Program-made: the position numbers and the translations under genes
Notes under the pieces: model-generated
Seen by the model: the letters and a program-made list of their open reading frames with translations, nothing else
Database searches by the model: none
What the model was told of the DNA's origin: nothing
Part shown: piece by piece, positions 7,863 to 18,063 of the stretch
How the letters are laid out: every line of letters starts with the position of its first letter
Position numbering within the stretch: position 1 is the stretch's first letter
Assembly: GCF_014287895.1 (NCBI RefSeq)
Contig: NZ_JACOPP010000007.1
Span: 62,001-126,000, forward strand
Direction of reading: 5' to 3'
DNA length: 64,000 nt
Source of the DNA: Lawsonibacter hominis
GTDB lineage: Bacteria > Bacillota > Clostridia > Oscillospirales > Oscillospiraceae

Positions 7863-9653
7863 ATGGGCCATACGGCCAATTCCTACCGCAGCCACACCTG
7901 CGGAGAGCTGCGCATGGAGCATGTGGGCCAGACCGTCAGGCTGGCCGGCTTTCTGGAAAATCTGCGGGAGGTGGGCAGCAGCTTTGCCTTCGCGGTGCTG
8001 CGGGACTTCTACGGGGTGACCCAGCTCGTCATTGAAAACGAGGAGACCCTGCGCATGTTCAAAGACCTGAACAAGGAATCCACCCTGGCGGTCGAAGGCG
8101 TGGTGCGGGAACGGGACTCCAAGAATCCCAAACTGCCCACGGGCGACGTGGAGGTGGTCCCCGCCCGCGTGGAGGTGCTGGGCCGCTGCCGCCACAACGA
8201 GCTACCCTTCCAAGTCAACCGCAGCCGGGAGGCCGACGAGTCCGCCCGGCTCAAATACCGCTACCTGGACCTGCGCAACCCCGCGGTCAAGCGCAATATC
8301 ATCCTGCGCTGCCATGTGGTCTCCGCCCTGCGCCGCGCCATGACCGAGCAGGGCTTCCTGGAGATCACCACCCCCATCCTTACCGCCTCCTCCCCGGAGG
8401 GCGCCCGGGACTACCTGGTGCCCAGCCGGAAGCACCCCGGCAAGTTCTACGCGCTGCCCCAGGCCCCGCAGCAGTTCAAGCAGCTGCTGATGGCCTCCGG
8501 CTTCGACAAGTACTTTCAGATCGCCCCCTGCTTCCGGGACGAGGACGCCCGGGGCGACCGCTCCCCCGGCGAGTTTTACCAGCTGGACCTGGAGATGGCC
8601 TTTGCCGGGCAGGAGGATGTGTTTGCCGTTCTGGAGCAGGTGCTGCCCCCCATCTTTGCCCAGTACGGCACCTACAGCATAGCCTCCGACGCCCCCTTTA
8701 CCCGCATCCCCTATCTTGAGGCCATGGAGAAATACGGCTCCGACAAGCCCGACCTGCGGATCGACCTGACCGTTGCCGACGCCACCGCACTGCTCGCGGA
8801 CTGCGGCTTCGGCCCCTTTGCGGGCCACACCGTGAAGGCCGTGGTGGTGTCCGATTTTTCCGGTACCCGCAAGCAGATCGACCAGCTGTGCGCCGATGTG
8901 GAGGTCCAGGCCGGGGAGAAGGCCTACTGGTTCCGCCTGGACGAGCAGGGCGAGCTGGTGGGCGGCATCTCCAAGTTCGTGCAGGAGAAAAAGGACGCGG
9001 TCATCCGCGCCCTGGGCCTGCAGCCCAACTGCTTTGTGGGCCTTACCGCCGGAACGCGCCTCACCGCCCAAAAGACCGCCGGCGTACTGCGCAATAAGCT
9101 GGGTAATTTCTGCCCCGGCCACATGGACCGGGAGCGCTACGAATTCTGCTGGATCGTGGATTTCCCCATGTATGAGATCGGTGAGGAATCCGGGGCGCTG
9201 GAGTTCTGCCACAATCCCTTCTCCATGCCCAACGGCGGTCTGGAGATCCTGAAGCGTGCCGCCGCGGGAGCGGTGGATCCCCTGACCATCACCGCCTATC
9301 AGTACGACCTGGTATGCAACGGCGTGGAGCTCTCCTCCGGCGCGGTGCGCAACCACGACCCTGAGATCATGGTGGAGGCCTTCCAGCTGGTAGGCCTGGG
9401 GGAGGAGGATGTAAAGGCCAAGTTCCCCGCCATGTACAACGCCTTCACCTACGGAGCGCCCCCCCACGCGGGCATCGCCCCCGGCGTGGACCGGATGGTC
9501 ATGCTCCTCTCCGGGGAGGACTCCATCCGCGAGGTCATCCCCTTCCCCATGAACAAGAACGCCCAGGACCTGATGATGGGCGCGCCTTCTTTTGTGGAAC
9601 CCAAGCAATTAGACGAGCTGAACATCCAAATCACCGCCCGGGAAGACGGGTAA
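7863..9653 (+). CDS. aspS: Aspartyl-tRNA synthetase (bacterial type)
   Basis: Class II synthetase for Asp (or Asp/Asn), 596 residues. Order: N-terminal OB-fold anticodon-binding domain (about 1-105); catalytic core with PEGARDYLVPSR, QAPQQFKQLLMASGFDKYFQIAPCFRDED (motif 2 region) and EFYQLDLEMAF; the bacterial GAD insertion (about 290-410); and C-terminal GIAPGVDRMVMLL (motif 3). The ATG at 7863 was chosen because TTGGAG serves as its ribosome binding site; the in-frame TTG at 7848 is that same site and cannot be the start. No T-box leader is seen in the 50 bp upstream. Confidence 0.96.
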   Translation: MGHTANSYRSHTCGELRMEHVGQTVRLAGFLENLREVGSSFAFAVLRDFYGVTQLVIENEETLRMFKDLNKESTLAVEGVVRERDSKNPKLPTGDVEVVPARVEVLGRCRHNELPFQVNRSREADESARLKYRYLDLRNPAVKRNIILRCHVVSALRRAMTEQGFLEITTPILTASSPEGARDYLVPSRKHPGKFYALPQAPQQFKQLLMASGFDKYFQIAPCFRDEDARGDRSPGEFYQLDLEMAFAGQEDVFAVLEQVLPPIFAQYGTYSIASDAPFTRIPYLEAMEKYGSDKPDLRIDLTVADATALLADCGFGPFAGHTVKAVVVSDFSGTRKQIDQLCADVEVQAGEKAYWFRLDEQGELVGGISKFVQEKKDAVIRALGLQPNCFVGLTAGTRLTAQKTAGVLRNKLGNFCPGHMDRERYEFCWIVDFPMYEIGEESGALEFCHNPFSMPNGGLEILKRAAAGAVDPLTITAYQYDLVCNGVELSSGAVRNHDPEIMVEAFQLVGLGEEDVKAKFPAMYNAFTYGAPPHAGIAPGVDRMVMLLSGEDSIREVIPFPMNKNAQDLMMGAPSFVEPKQLDELNIQITAREDG

Positions 9654-9672
9654 GCGCGCCCTTGCTCCAAAC

Positions 9673-9718
9673 CACGGCCCCGGCCGCGCCGCAAGTCTGC
9701 GGCGCGGCCGGGGCCGTG
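9673..9718. terminator. Hairpin between convergent aspS and XRE regulator
   Basis: A perfect 21-bp GC-rich stem with a 4-nt loop (arms 9673-9693 and 9698-9718). It separates the convergent aspS and XRE genes. No long U tract follows on either strand, so termination strength is uncertain. Confidence 0.7.
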
Positions 9719-10024
9719 TCATCGCTCGCCCAGCAGGGTCCCCAAAAAGACCGAAAGGGCCTGCCGCTGAATGGGCGTCAGCCGGTCCACCTGCCGGAGC
9801 AGGGCCTCACGCTCTGTGTCCTGCCCCGAGGGCTGGTCAAAAAACTGCTTCAGCGAGACGCCCAGCGCATCGCACAGCAAGGACAGGCTCTCCACCGAGA
9901 TCCCCTTCTCGCCCAGCTCCACCGACCGCAGGAAGCTTTGGGACAGTCCGCACTGGTTGGCCAGCCGATTCGTGGTCCATCCTTTCGTCTCCCGGAGCGC
10001 GGCGATGCGCTTTCCTATCTCCAT
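9719..10024 (-). CDS. XRE-family transcriptional regulator
   Basis: 101-residue DNA-binding protein. The N-terminal 65 residues form a Cro/C1-type HTH: IGKRIAALRETKGWTTNRLANQCGLSQSFLRSVELGEKGISVESLSLLCDALGVSLKQFF. The remaining 35 residues have no recognisable domain and are probably a dimerisation tail. It is transcribed divergently from a small gene at 10138, and the shared 113-bp gap holds an inverted repeat likely to be its operator. The target genes are unknown; autoregulation is likely. Confidence 0.85.
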   Translation of the reverse strand: MEIGKRIAALRETKGWTTNRLANQCGLSQSFLRSVELGEKGISVESLSLLCDALGVSLKQFFDQPSGQDTEREALLRQVDRLTPIQRQALSVFLGTLLGER

Positions 10025-10040
10025 AAAAATACCTCGTCCC

Positions 10041-10066
10041 GTTTTTGTTATAACAATAGCAAAAAC
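10041..10066. promoter_or_regulatory. Putative XRE operator (inverted repeat)
   Basis: GTTTTTG (10041-10047) and CAAAAAC (10060-10066) form an inverted repeat around the smaller palindrome TGTTATAACA. It lies 17 bp upstream of the XRE start codon and faces the divergent small gene. Confidence 0.55.
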
Positions 10067-10137
10067 CGAAGGCTATATTTACATCTATAGTAATTTATGT
10101 TATATTTATAAATATATTCTCAAGGAGATGAGGGCAA

Positions 10138-10317
10138 ATGGATCGGAAAACCGCGGAACAGAGGCGCTCCCTGGCACAAACAGAGGACCTGGACCGGTTA
10201 AAGGGCCAGTACCAATGTGTCAGCGACTCCGTGCTGCTCAAGTGGATGCAGGCCGTCACCGGGACCCATCGGGAGGCCATGGCGGCGGTGCTGCGGGAGC
10301 GGGGGCATACGGTATGA
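10138..10317 (+). CDS. Small hypothetical protein (59 aa) divergent from XRE regulator
   Basis: ATG at 10138 follows AAGGAGATGAGGGCAA, a strong ribosome binding site. The product, starting MDRKTAEQRRSLAQTEDLDR, is charged and helical with no membrane segment. The middle reads YQCVSDSVLLKWMQAVTGTHREAM. Function is unknown. Divergence from the XRE gene across a palindromic operator suggests it is regulated by that protein. It ends before a perfect 50-bp palindrome that can terminate transcription. Confidence 0.6.
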   Translation: MDRKTAEQRRSLAQTEDLDRLKGQYQCVSDSVLLKWMQAVTGTHREAMAAVLRERGHTV

Positions 10318-10355
10318 GCCGGCGCGGCCCATCCGGGCGGCACGGACTCCTGCGG

Positions 10356-10405
10356 AACAACCGGAAGCCGCCGGACACAGCTGTGTCCGGCGGCTTCCGG
10401 TTGTT
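10356..10405. terminator. Perfect 50-bp palindrome (bidirectional terminator)
   Basis: Positions 10356-10380 are the exact reverse complement of 10381-10405, ending in TTGTT on either strand. It separates the convergent small gene and glyS, whose stop begins at 10407. Confidence 0.75.
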
Positions 10406-10406
10406 T

Positions 10407-11825
10407 TCAGAACTTCACACGCTCGGCGATATAGGCCTTGACCTGATCGATGGGGATCCGGACCTGCTCCATGGTGTCCCGCTCCCGGACGGTGACGCAG
10501 TGGTCGGCCTCGGTCTTGTCGTCCCCCACGGTCTGGAAGTCCACCGTAATGCAGAAGGGCGTGCCGATCTCGTCCTGGCGGCGGTAGCGCTTGCCGATGG
10601 AGCCGGCCTCGTCGTAGTCAACCATAAAGTCGCGGGCCAGCGCATCCCGCAGCTCCAGCGCCTTCTCCCCCAGCTTCTTGGACAGGGGCAGCACGGCGCA
10701 TTTGAAGGGGGCCAGGGCCGGATGGAAGCGCATGACGGTGCGCACGTCGTTCTTCTCGGCGTCCACGACCTCCTCGTCGTAGGCTTCCACCAGAAACGCC
10801 AGCGTGACCCGGTCGGCGCCCAGGGAGGGCTCGATCACGTAGGGGATATAGTGCTCGTTCTTCTCCTGGTCGAAGTAGGTCAGGTCCTTGCCGGAGTGCT
10901 CCTGATGCTGCTTCAGGTCATAGTCCGTGCGGTCGGCCACGCCCCAAAGCTCGCCCCAGCCGAAGGGGAATAAAAACTCAAAGTCGGTGGTCGCCTTGGA
11001 ATAGAAGGCCAGCTCCTCCGGCTCGTGGTCCCGCAGGCGCAGGTCCTCGTCCTTGATGCCCAGGTTCAGCAGCCACTGATGGCAGAACTCCCGCCAGTAG
11101 GAGAACCACTCCAGGTCGGTGCCCGGCTGGCAGAAGAACTCCAGCTCCATCTGCTCGAACTCCCGGATGCGGAAGATAAAGTTGCCCGGGGTGATCTCGT
11201 TGCGGAAGGACTTGCCCACCTGGCACACGCCGAAGGGCAGCTTTTTCCGGGTGGTGCGCTGGATGGCCGGGAAGTTGACAAAGATGCCCTGGGCCGTCTC
11301 GGGGCGCAGATAGACCTCGGTGCTGCTGTCCTCGGTGACGCCCTGGTGGGTCTTGAACATGAGGTTAAACTTGCGGATATCGGTAAAATCGCTCTTGCCG
11401 CAGCCGGGACAGGTAACGCCGTTGTCCCGGATAAAGGCCACCAGCTCGTCCTGGGTCATGGCTTCCACGTTCACGTCGGTACGGGCGTTCTCCGCGCACC
11501 AGTTCTCGATGAGCTTGTCGGCCCGGTGGCGCATTTTGCAGGCCTTGCAGTCGATCAGCGGGTCGTTGAAGGTGGAGACGTGGCCGGAGGCCACCCACAC
11601 CTCGGGATTCATGAGGATGGCGGCGTCCAGGCCCACGTTGCAGGGGCTCTCCTGGACAAACTTTTTCCACCAGGCGCGCTTGACGTTGTTCTTCAGCTCC
11701 ACGCCCAGGGGGCCGTAATCCCAGGAATTGGCCAGCCCGCCGTAAATCTCGCTGCCCGGATAGACGAACCCCCGCCCCTTGCAGAGGTTGACGACCTGCT
11801 CCATGGTCTTTTCCGTATTTTTCAT
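10407..11825 (-). CDS. glyS: Glycyl-tRNA synthetase (alpha2 type)
   Basis: Single-chain class II synthetase for tRNA-Gly (also called glyQS), 472 residues. Seen: GFVYPGSEIYGGLANSWDYGPLG at the N-terminus, ARPEN-type core segments such as LMFKTHQGV, LRPETAQGIFVNF (motif 2 region), FRNEITPGNFIFRIREFEQMELEFF, and the C-terminal anticodon-binding domain (about 365-465). The start at 11825 was chosen for AAGGAGTGTGTTTCG upstream; a further in-frame ATG at 11864 would read into the T-box terminator. Expression is controlled by the T-box leader just upstream on the same strand. Confidence 0.96.
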   Translation of the reverse strand: MKNTEKTMEQVVNLCKGRGFVYPGSEIYGGLANSWDYGPLGVELKNNVKRAWWKKFVQESPCNVGLDAAILMNPEVWVASGHVSTFNDPLIDCKACKMRHRADKLIENWCAENARTDVNVEAMTQDELVAFIRDNGVTCPGCGKSDFTDIRKFNLMFKTHQGVTEDSSTEVYLRPETAQGIFVNFPAIQRTTRKKLPFGVCQVGKSFRNEITPGNFIFRIREFEQMELEFFCQPGTDLEWFSYWREFCHQWLLNLGIKDEDLRLRDHEPEELAFYSKATTDFEFLFPFGWGELWGVADRTDYDLKQHQEHSGKDLTYFDQEKNEHYIPYVIEPSLGADRVTLAFLVEAYDEEVVDAEKNDVRTVMRFHPALAPFKCAVLPLSKKLGEKALELRDALARDFMVDYDEAGSIGKRYRRQDEIGTPFCITVDFQTVGDDKTEADHCVTVRERDTMEQVRIPIDQVKAYIAERVKF

Positions 11826-11866
11826 CGAAACACACTCCTTTATGGTAATTTCTGCGCAAAACAAAA

Positions 11867-12095
11867 CGCCCTGAGCATCTGCTCAGGGCGAACGTTGTCC
11901 GCGGTGCCACCTGAATTCGGGATTTCCGGGGAAATCCCGCGCTCTTGCCCGGTAACGGCGGGTCCGGCGGGGCATTTCCGCCCCGCGGCTCGCGGGCGCC
12001 TTCCCGCCGGTTCCCGCAGAGCCTCGCACCGCCCGGCTCCTCTCTGAAACGGGTCCCGGGGTACTCCTCCCGGTCCTTGCCTTTCCTTCGTGAGG
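11867..12095 (-). promoter_or_regulatory. T-box riboswitch leader of glyS
   Basis: Reading the minus strand, the T-box sequence AGGTGGCACCGC lies at 11912-11901. It is followed by the terminator CGCCCTGAGCAGATGCTCAG... (stem 11890-11867) with a TTTTG run. Sequence 5' of this holds the expected GC-rich Stem I helices. The downstream gene implies tRNA-Gly sensing. Confidence 0.9.
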
Positions 12096-12098
12096 GGT

Positions 12099-12127
12099 AT
12101 TGTATCACCTTTTCCCCGGAGCGTCAA
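12099..12127 (-). promoter_or_regulatory. Promoter of the glyS T-box transcript
   Basis: On the minus strand, TTGACG (12127-12122), 17-bp spacer, TACAAT (12104-12099). This is a near-consensus sigma-A promoter. Confidence 0.75.
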
Positions 12128-12155
12128 GCAAAACCCTCCGGGCAGGCGGGGCGCA

Positions 12156-13061
12156 TCAGCTCAGCAGCAGGTCGATATCCGCCACGTCCAGGCCGCTCTG
12201 CAGCGCCAGATCGATCCCGTATCCGATCACCTTGGCCAGGTCGCCGACCTGGGTATCCACCTCCCGGGGGGTGACGATCAGGTTCTCCCCCGCCCCGGAC
12301 AGGGCCGCCGGGTCCAGGTCCTCCCGGCCCGCCTCGCTCAGCAGGTCGCAGGCCAGGGTAGCCGCGTCCACCACCGTGGGCACGCCGATGGCAATGACGG
12401 GCACCCCCAGCGTCTCCCGGTTCAGGGCCATACGGTGGTTGCCCACGCCCGAGCCGGGGACGATGCCGGTATCGGAGAGCTGCACCGTCCGCCCCACCCG
12501 GCGCAGGCTCCGGGACGCCAAAGCGTCCACCGCCAGCACGCAGGCCGGGCGGGTCTTTTCCACCACGGCGGAAATAAGTTCCCCGCTCTCCATGCCGGTG
12601 GTGCCCAGCACCCCCGCCGCCAGGGCGGACACGGGCCGGAACGCGCCGAACTGCTCCGGGACCTGCTCTACCAGATGGCGGGTGACCAGGGTGTAGTCGG
12701 CGGCCTTGGGGCCGATCCCGTCCGGCGTGATGGCCCGGTTGCCCAGGCCCGCCACCAGCACCGCATCCCCCTCCTTCAGGTCCAGCAGGCCGCGCAGCTC
12801 CGCCGCCAGTGCCCGGGCCGCCCGTGGAAACGCGTCCTCCTCCCGGCGCAGCAGGCCATCCAGCTCCACCGTGATATAGGTCCCCACCGGCTTGCCCAGG
12901 GCCTGGGCGCCGCTTTCGTCCAGGATACGCACAGTCGTGACCTTGTAGCCCTCCCGCACGCTGTCCCTGGCCTGCACGCCTCTGAGCTGCGTGGTCTCCC
13001 CCGCCTGCTCCTGCCAGAGCTGTGTGGCCTCCACCGCCAGGTCTGTCCGCCGTTTCAACAT
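12156..13061 (-). CDS. gpr: Germination protease GPR
   Basis: Endopeptidase that degrades small acid-soluble spore proteins during germination. It is made as a zymogen in the forespore. The 301-residue product begins LKRRTDLAVEA, the region of the propeptide, and carries the family segments VGTYITVEL, VLVAGLGNRAITPDGIGPKA, VLAVDALASRS, VQLSDTGIVPGSGVGNHR and VIAIGVPTVVDA. The start has AAAGGAG upstream. It is divergent from rpsT, a pairing common in Clostridia. Its presence shows the organism forms spores. Control by a late forespore sigma factor is expected, but I could not identify its promoter with confidence. Confidence 0.95.
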   Translation of the reverse strand: MLKRRTDLAVEATQLWQEQAGETTQLRGVQARDSVREGYKVTTVRILDESGAQALGKPVGTYITVELDGLLRREEDAFPRAARALAAELRGLLDLKEGDAVLVAGLGNRAITPDGIGPKAADYTLVTRHLVEQVPEQFGAFRPVSALAAGVLGTTGMESGELISAVVEKTRPACVLAVDALASRSLRRVGRTVQLSDTGIVPGSGVGNHRMALNRETLGVPVIAIGVPTVVDAATLACDLLSEAGREDLDPAALSGAGENLIVTPREVDTQVGDLAKVIGYGIDLALQSGLDVADIDLLLS

Positions 13062-13174
13062 GTGCAGTACTCCTTTCGCGGCACAAGATATGGTGCCGTC
13101 TTCCCGATTTGGTACTATTTTTTGCCCAAGCGCAGGTCCTATGCAAAAAAGTATGAAAAAATCGAAAAAAATAG

Positions 13175-13203
13175 TTGCAATTTTGGGGCTTGGCTGTTAC
13201 AAT
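13175..13203 (+). promoter_or_regulatory. Promoter of rpsT
   Basis: TTGCAA (13175-13180), 17-bp spacer, TACAAT (13198-13203). Transcription would start about 55 bp before the TTG start codon. Confidence 0.7.
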
Positions 13204-13263
13204 AAATATCTGCACGGGCAAACTGTGTATCAAATCATATCGTCATCGGAGGAGGTGTTTGGT

Positions 13264-13527
13264 TTGCCGAATATTAAGTCTGCCAAAAAGCGTGTCCTGG
13301 TCAACGCAACCAAGGCTGCGCAGAACAAGGCCGCTAAGTCCGCGCTGAAGACCGACATCAAGAAGTTCGAGGCCGCGGTGGCCGAAGGCAACCGCAGCGA
13401 GGCCGAGGGCGCTTACAAGGTGGCCGTCAAGGCGGTTGACAAGGCTGCGGGCCACGGTCTTCTGCACCAGAACAACGCCGCGCGCAAGAAGAGCGCTATG
13501 ACCCTCAAGCTCAACAAGCTGGCCTGA
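13264..13527 (+). CDS. rpsT: 30S ribosomal protein S20
   Basis: 87-residue basic helical protein of the small subunit that binds the 5' domain of 16S rRNA. The N-terminus PNIKSAKKRVLVNATKAAQNKA and the C-terminus GLLHQNNAARKKSAMTLKLNKLA are diagnostic. The start is TTG, with GGAGGAGG 7-14 bp upstream; non-ATG starts are common in rpsT and are linked to S20 autoregulation of translation. It is monocistronic, with a promoter upstream and an intrinsic terminator downstream. Confidence 0.95.
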   Translation: MPNIKSAKKRVLVNATKAAQNKAAKSALKTDIKKFEAAVAEGNRSEAEGAYKVAVKAVDKAAGHGLLHQNNAARKKSAMTLKLNKLA

Positions 13528-13545
13528 CCGGACCTGGGTCAACAG

Positions 13546-13574
13546 AAACCGCCTGCACATGCAGGCGGTTTTTT
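13546..13574 (+). terminator. Intrinsic terminator of rpsT
   Basis: AAACCGCCTGC / GCAGGCGGTTT stem with a short loop and a TTTTTT run. Confidence 0.9.
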
Positions 13575-13617
13575 GCTGCTTGATGCGGTTATCCTGTTAC
13601 GGTGAGGAGGTGTTCCT

Positions 13618-14487
13618 TTGAAGGACCTGCTGCAAAAGGAGCCGGTCAAATTTGCCCTGGAACTGGCGGATATCTATTTTTCCAAGCGGGTGGCCCGCTC
13701 CGCGGCGGAACTGGCCTATTTCCTCATTCTCACCTTTTTCCCCATCCTCATCTGTCTCAACGCCTTTATCGGTCTGCTCCACGTGGATATCAACACCCTG
13801 ATGGAGGCCGCCGCTCCCTTTTTTCCAAAGGAAACGGTCAGCATTCTGGCCGATTACGTCAGCTATATTACCACCAACCAGTCTTCCGGCCTGCTGGCGG
13901 CGGGGGTGGTGATGACGCTCTTCTCCTCCTCGGCGGCGTTTCGCGCCCTGATGAACATTATGGGCGAGATCTACGAACGCAAGAGCTACCGGGGCGTGTG
14001 GCAGATCGTGGCCAGCGTGGCGTTTTCCATCCTCTTTCTCGTCACGATCTACCTCTCCCTGGCCGTCCTGCTCACCGGCGAGTGGCTGTTTCAGCTGGCG
14101 GAGCAGCTGTTCCACCTGAACAGCGGCACCCTGCCCTGGGACTGGCAGTGGCTGCGCTTTCTCATCCTGTTCTGCCTGGTGCTCCTGTTCGTGATGGTAG
14201 TCTACCGCATGTCCGCCCCCCGGGGCAAGCCCCGTCCCCCCCTTCTGACCGGCGCGGTGCTCTCCTCCGCCGCCCTGGTGGCCGCCTCGGCCCTGTTCTC
14301 CTGGTTCATCGGCATGTCCTCCCGGTATTCCCTGGTGTACGGGTCCCTGGCCTCGGTCATCATCCTGCTGGTCTGGCTCTATCTCTGCGGTAATATTCTG
14401 ATCCTGGGCAATGTGTTCAACTGCGTCTGGTACCGGCGCAAAAAAATACGCTATCTGAAAAAGCTCCGGGAGCAGGACGCGCCCTGA
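13618..14487 (+). CDS. YihY/BrkB-family membrane protein
   Basis: 289-residue polytopic membrane protein of the YihY/BrkB (formerly 'RNase BN') family. About six hydrophobic segments are visible, including LAYFLILTFFPILICLNAFIGLL (about 29-51), VVMTLFSSSAAFRALMNIM, ASVAFSILFLVTIYLSLAVLL, FLILFCLVLLFVMVVYRM, VLSSAALVAASALFSWFI and LASVIILLVWLYLCGNILILG. The start is TTG at 13618 with GAGGAGG upstream. Its function is not settled in the family; transport or envelope roles have been proposed. A strong terminator follows. Confidence 0.85.
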   Translation: MKDLLQKEPVKFALELADIYFSKRVARSAAELAYFLILTFFPILICLNAFIGLLHVDINTLMEAAAPFFPKETVSILADYVSYITTNQSSGLLAAGVVMTLFSSSAAFRALMNIMGEIYERKSYRGVWQIVASVAFSILFLVTIYLSLAVLLTGEWLFQLAEQLFHLNSGTLPWDWQWLRFLILFCLVLLFVMVVYRMSAPRGKPRPPLLTGAVLSSAALVAASALFSWFIGMSSRYSLVYGSLASVIILLVWLYLCGNILILGNVFNCVWYRRKKIRYLKKLREQDAP

Positions 14488-14531
14488 CCGCTCCGCCCCG
14501 CGGCCGCAAAAGCGGAAACGCCGCTTCTGCA

Positions 14532-14575
14532 GCAGCAAAGCCGTGCGCATCTGCGCACGGCTTTGCTGCGTTTTT
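14532..14575 (+). terminator. Terminator of yihY-like gene
   Basis: GCAGCAAAGCCGTGCGCA / TGCGCACGGCTTTGCTGC stem followed by GTTTTT. It also lies at the end of the convergent rnhA. Confidence 0.88.
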
Positions 14576-14576
14576 C

Positions 14577-15014
14577 CTATTGATACTTCCGGCTCTCCGC
14601 CACGGCCAGCTCGTCGCAGCGGTTATTATACTGGTTCTGGGCGTGGCCCTTGACCCAGTGCAGGTGCACCGTATGGTATTCGCACAGCTCCAGCAGGCGC
14701 CCCCACAGATCGCTGTTCAGGGCCGGTTTCTTATCGGACTTGATCCAGCCCCGGGCCCTCCAGCCCTTGGCCCAGCCCTTCTCCAGCGCGTCGACGACGT
14801 ACTTGGAGTCGGAATAGAGCTCCACGGCGCAGGGCTGCTTCAGCGCCTCCAGGGCGGTGATGACGCCGGTAAGCTCCATGCGGTTGTTGGTGGTGTGGGC
14901 CTCCCCGCCGGAAAGTTCCTTCTGAACCGCCCCGTATTGCAGGATGGCCCCCCATCCGCCGGGGCCGGGATTGCCGGAGCACGCCCCGTCCGTATAGATG
15001 GTGACCGTTTTCAT
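14577..15014 (-). CDS. rnhA: Ribonuclease HI
   Basis: Removes RNA from RNA-DNA hybrids at Okazaki fragments and R-loops. The 145-residue product has the canonical two-metal active site: Asp in IYTDGACSGNPGPGGWGAIL, Glu in NNRMELTGVITAL, Asp in VELYSDSKYVVDAL, and a C-terminal Asp in NNRCDELA. The conserved KGHAQNQYNN loop is present. The start at 15014 was chosen for CAAGGAGG upstream. A short degenerate copy of its active-site region lies just upstream. Confidence 0.95.
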   Translation of the reverse strand: MKTVTIYTDGACSGNPGPGGWGAILQYGAVQKELSGGEAHTTNNRMELTGVITALEALKQPCAVELYSDSKYVVDALEKGWAKGWRARGWIKSDKKPALNSDLWGRLLELCEYHTVHLHWVKGHAQNQYNNRCDELAVAESRKYQ

Positions 15015-15091
15015 ATACCCTCCTTGGGGGCGGTCCTGCCGCACGCGGCAGCGTGCGCCGGCCACTTCCGCCCGGTAATCGCTTAACCGCC

Positions 15092-15134
15092 TAGGGCCGG
15101 GATCGCCGGAGCACGCCCCGGCGCAGATGGCGGC
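15092..15134 (-). pseudogene. Degenerate duplicate of the start of rnhA
   Basis: The stretch around 15092-15134 repeats, with a few changes, the rnhA segment at about 14958-15000. Translated on the minus strand it reads ...GACSGDPGPRR, against GACSGNPGPGG in the intact gene. It has no start or length of its own. It is most simply a remnant of a partial tandem duplication. Confidence 0.5.
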
Positions 15135-15149
15135 TTGCCCCGCGGCCCC

Positions 15150-15509
15150 TTACAGCTCGTTCAAAATTTCCTTCCGCTTCTGCTCGTACTCCTCCTGGGT
15201 GATCAGACGCTGGTCATAGAGCGCGCGCAGCTGTTCCAGCCGGGCCTGGGGGGAAGCGGGGGCGCAGGTCTGCTCCTCCGCCCCGTCCTCTTCGATGCGG
15301 ATCTCGGGGCCCACATAGCTCTTGCCGAAGGCCTGATAAAAATTCATGCCCGTGATCCCGACGGCGATCAGCGTCCAGAGGATTCCGAAGGGACCGAAGG
15401 TGGGAATCGCCACAAACAGGCCGATCAGCACGAAAAGGATCCCCACCACGCCGCCGAAGACGGCCTGGCTCTTACTGGGCCGATAGGTCATACGCCGGTT
15501 TCGTCTCAT
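15150..15509 (-). CDS. Membrane protein with C-terminal SHOCT domain
   Basis: 119 residues. Two adjacent hydrophobic helices (FGGVVGILFVLIGLFVAIPTF and FGILWTLIAVGITGMNFYQAF, about residues 16-60) are followed by an acidic linker. A SHOCT motif closes the protein (ARLEQLRALYDQRLITQEEYEQKRKEILNEL), a short helical oligomerisation module found at protein C-termini. The ATG at 15509 was chosen because its ribosome binding site (GGAGGGCTGAA) lies in the end of gyrA, giving tight coupling; an upstream in-frame ATG at 15554 would run deep into gyrA. Function unknown. Confidence 0.75.
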   Translation of the reverse strand: MRRNRRMTYRPSKSQAVFGGVVGILFVLIGLFVAIPTFGPFGILWTLIAVGITGMNFYQAFGKSYVGPEIRIEEDGAEEQTCAPASPQARLEQLRALYDQRLITQEEYEQKRKEILNEL

Positions 15510-15510
15510 T

Positions 15511-18015
<2,505 letters not shown>

Positions 18016-18063
18016 TCAATAACAGCCTTTCTCACTCAAAAAGGATTTACTGGTCCCGGCTGA

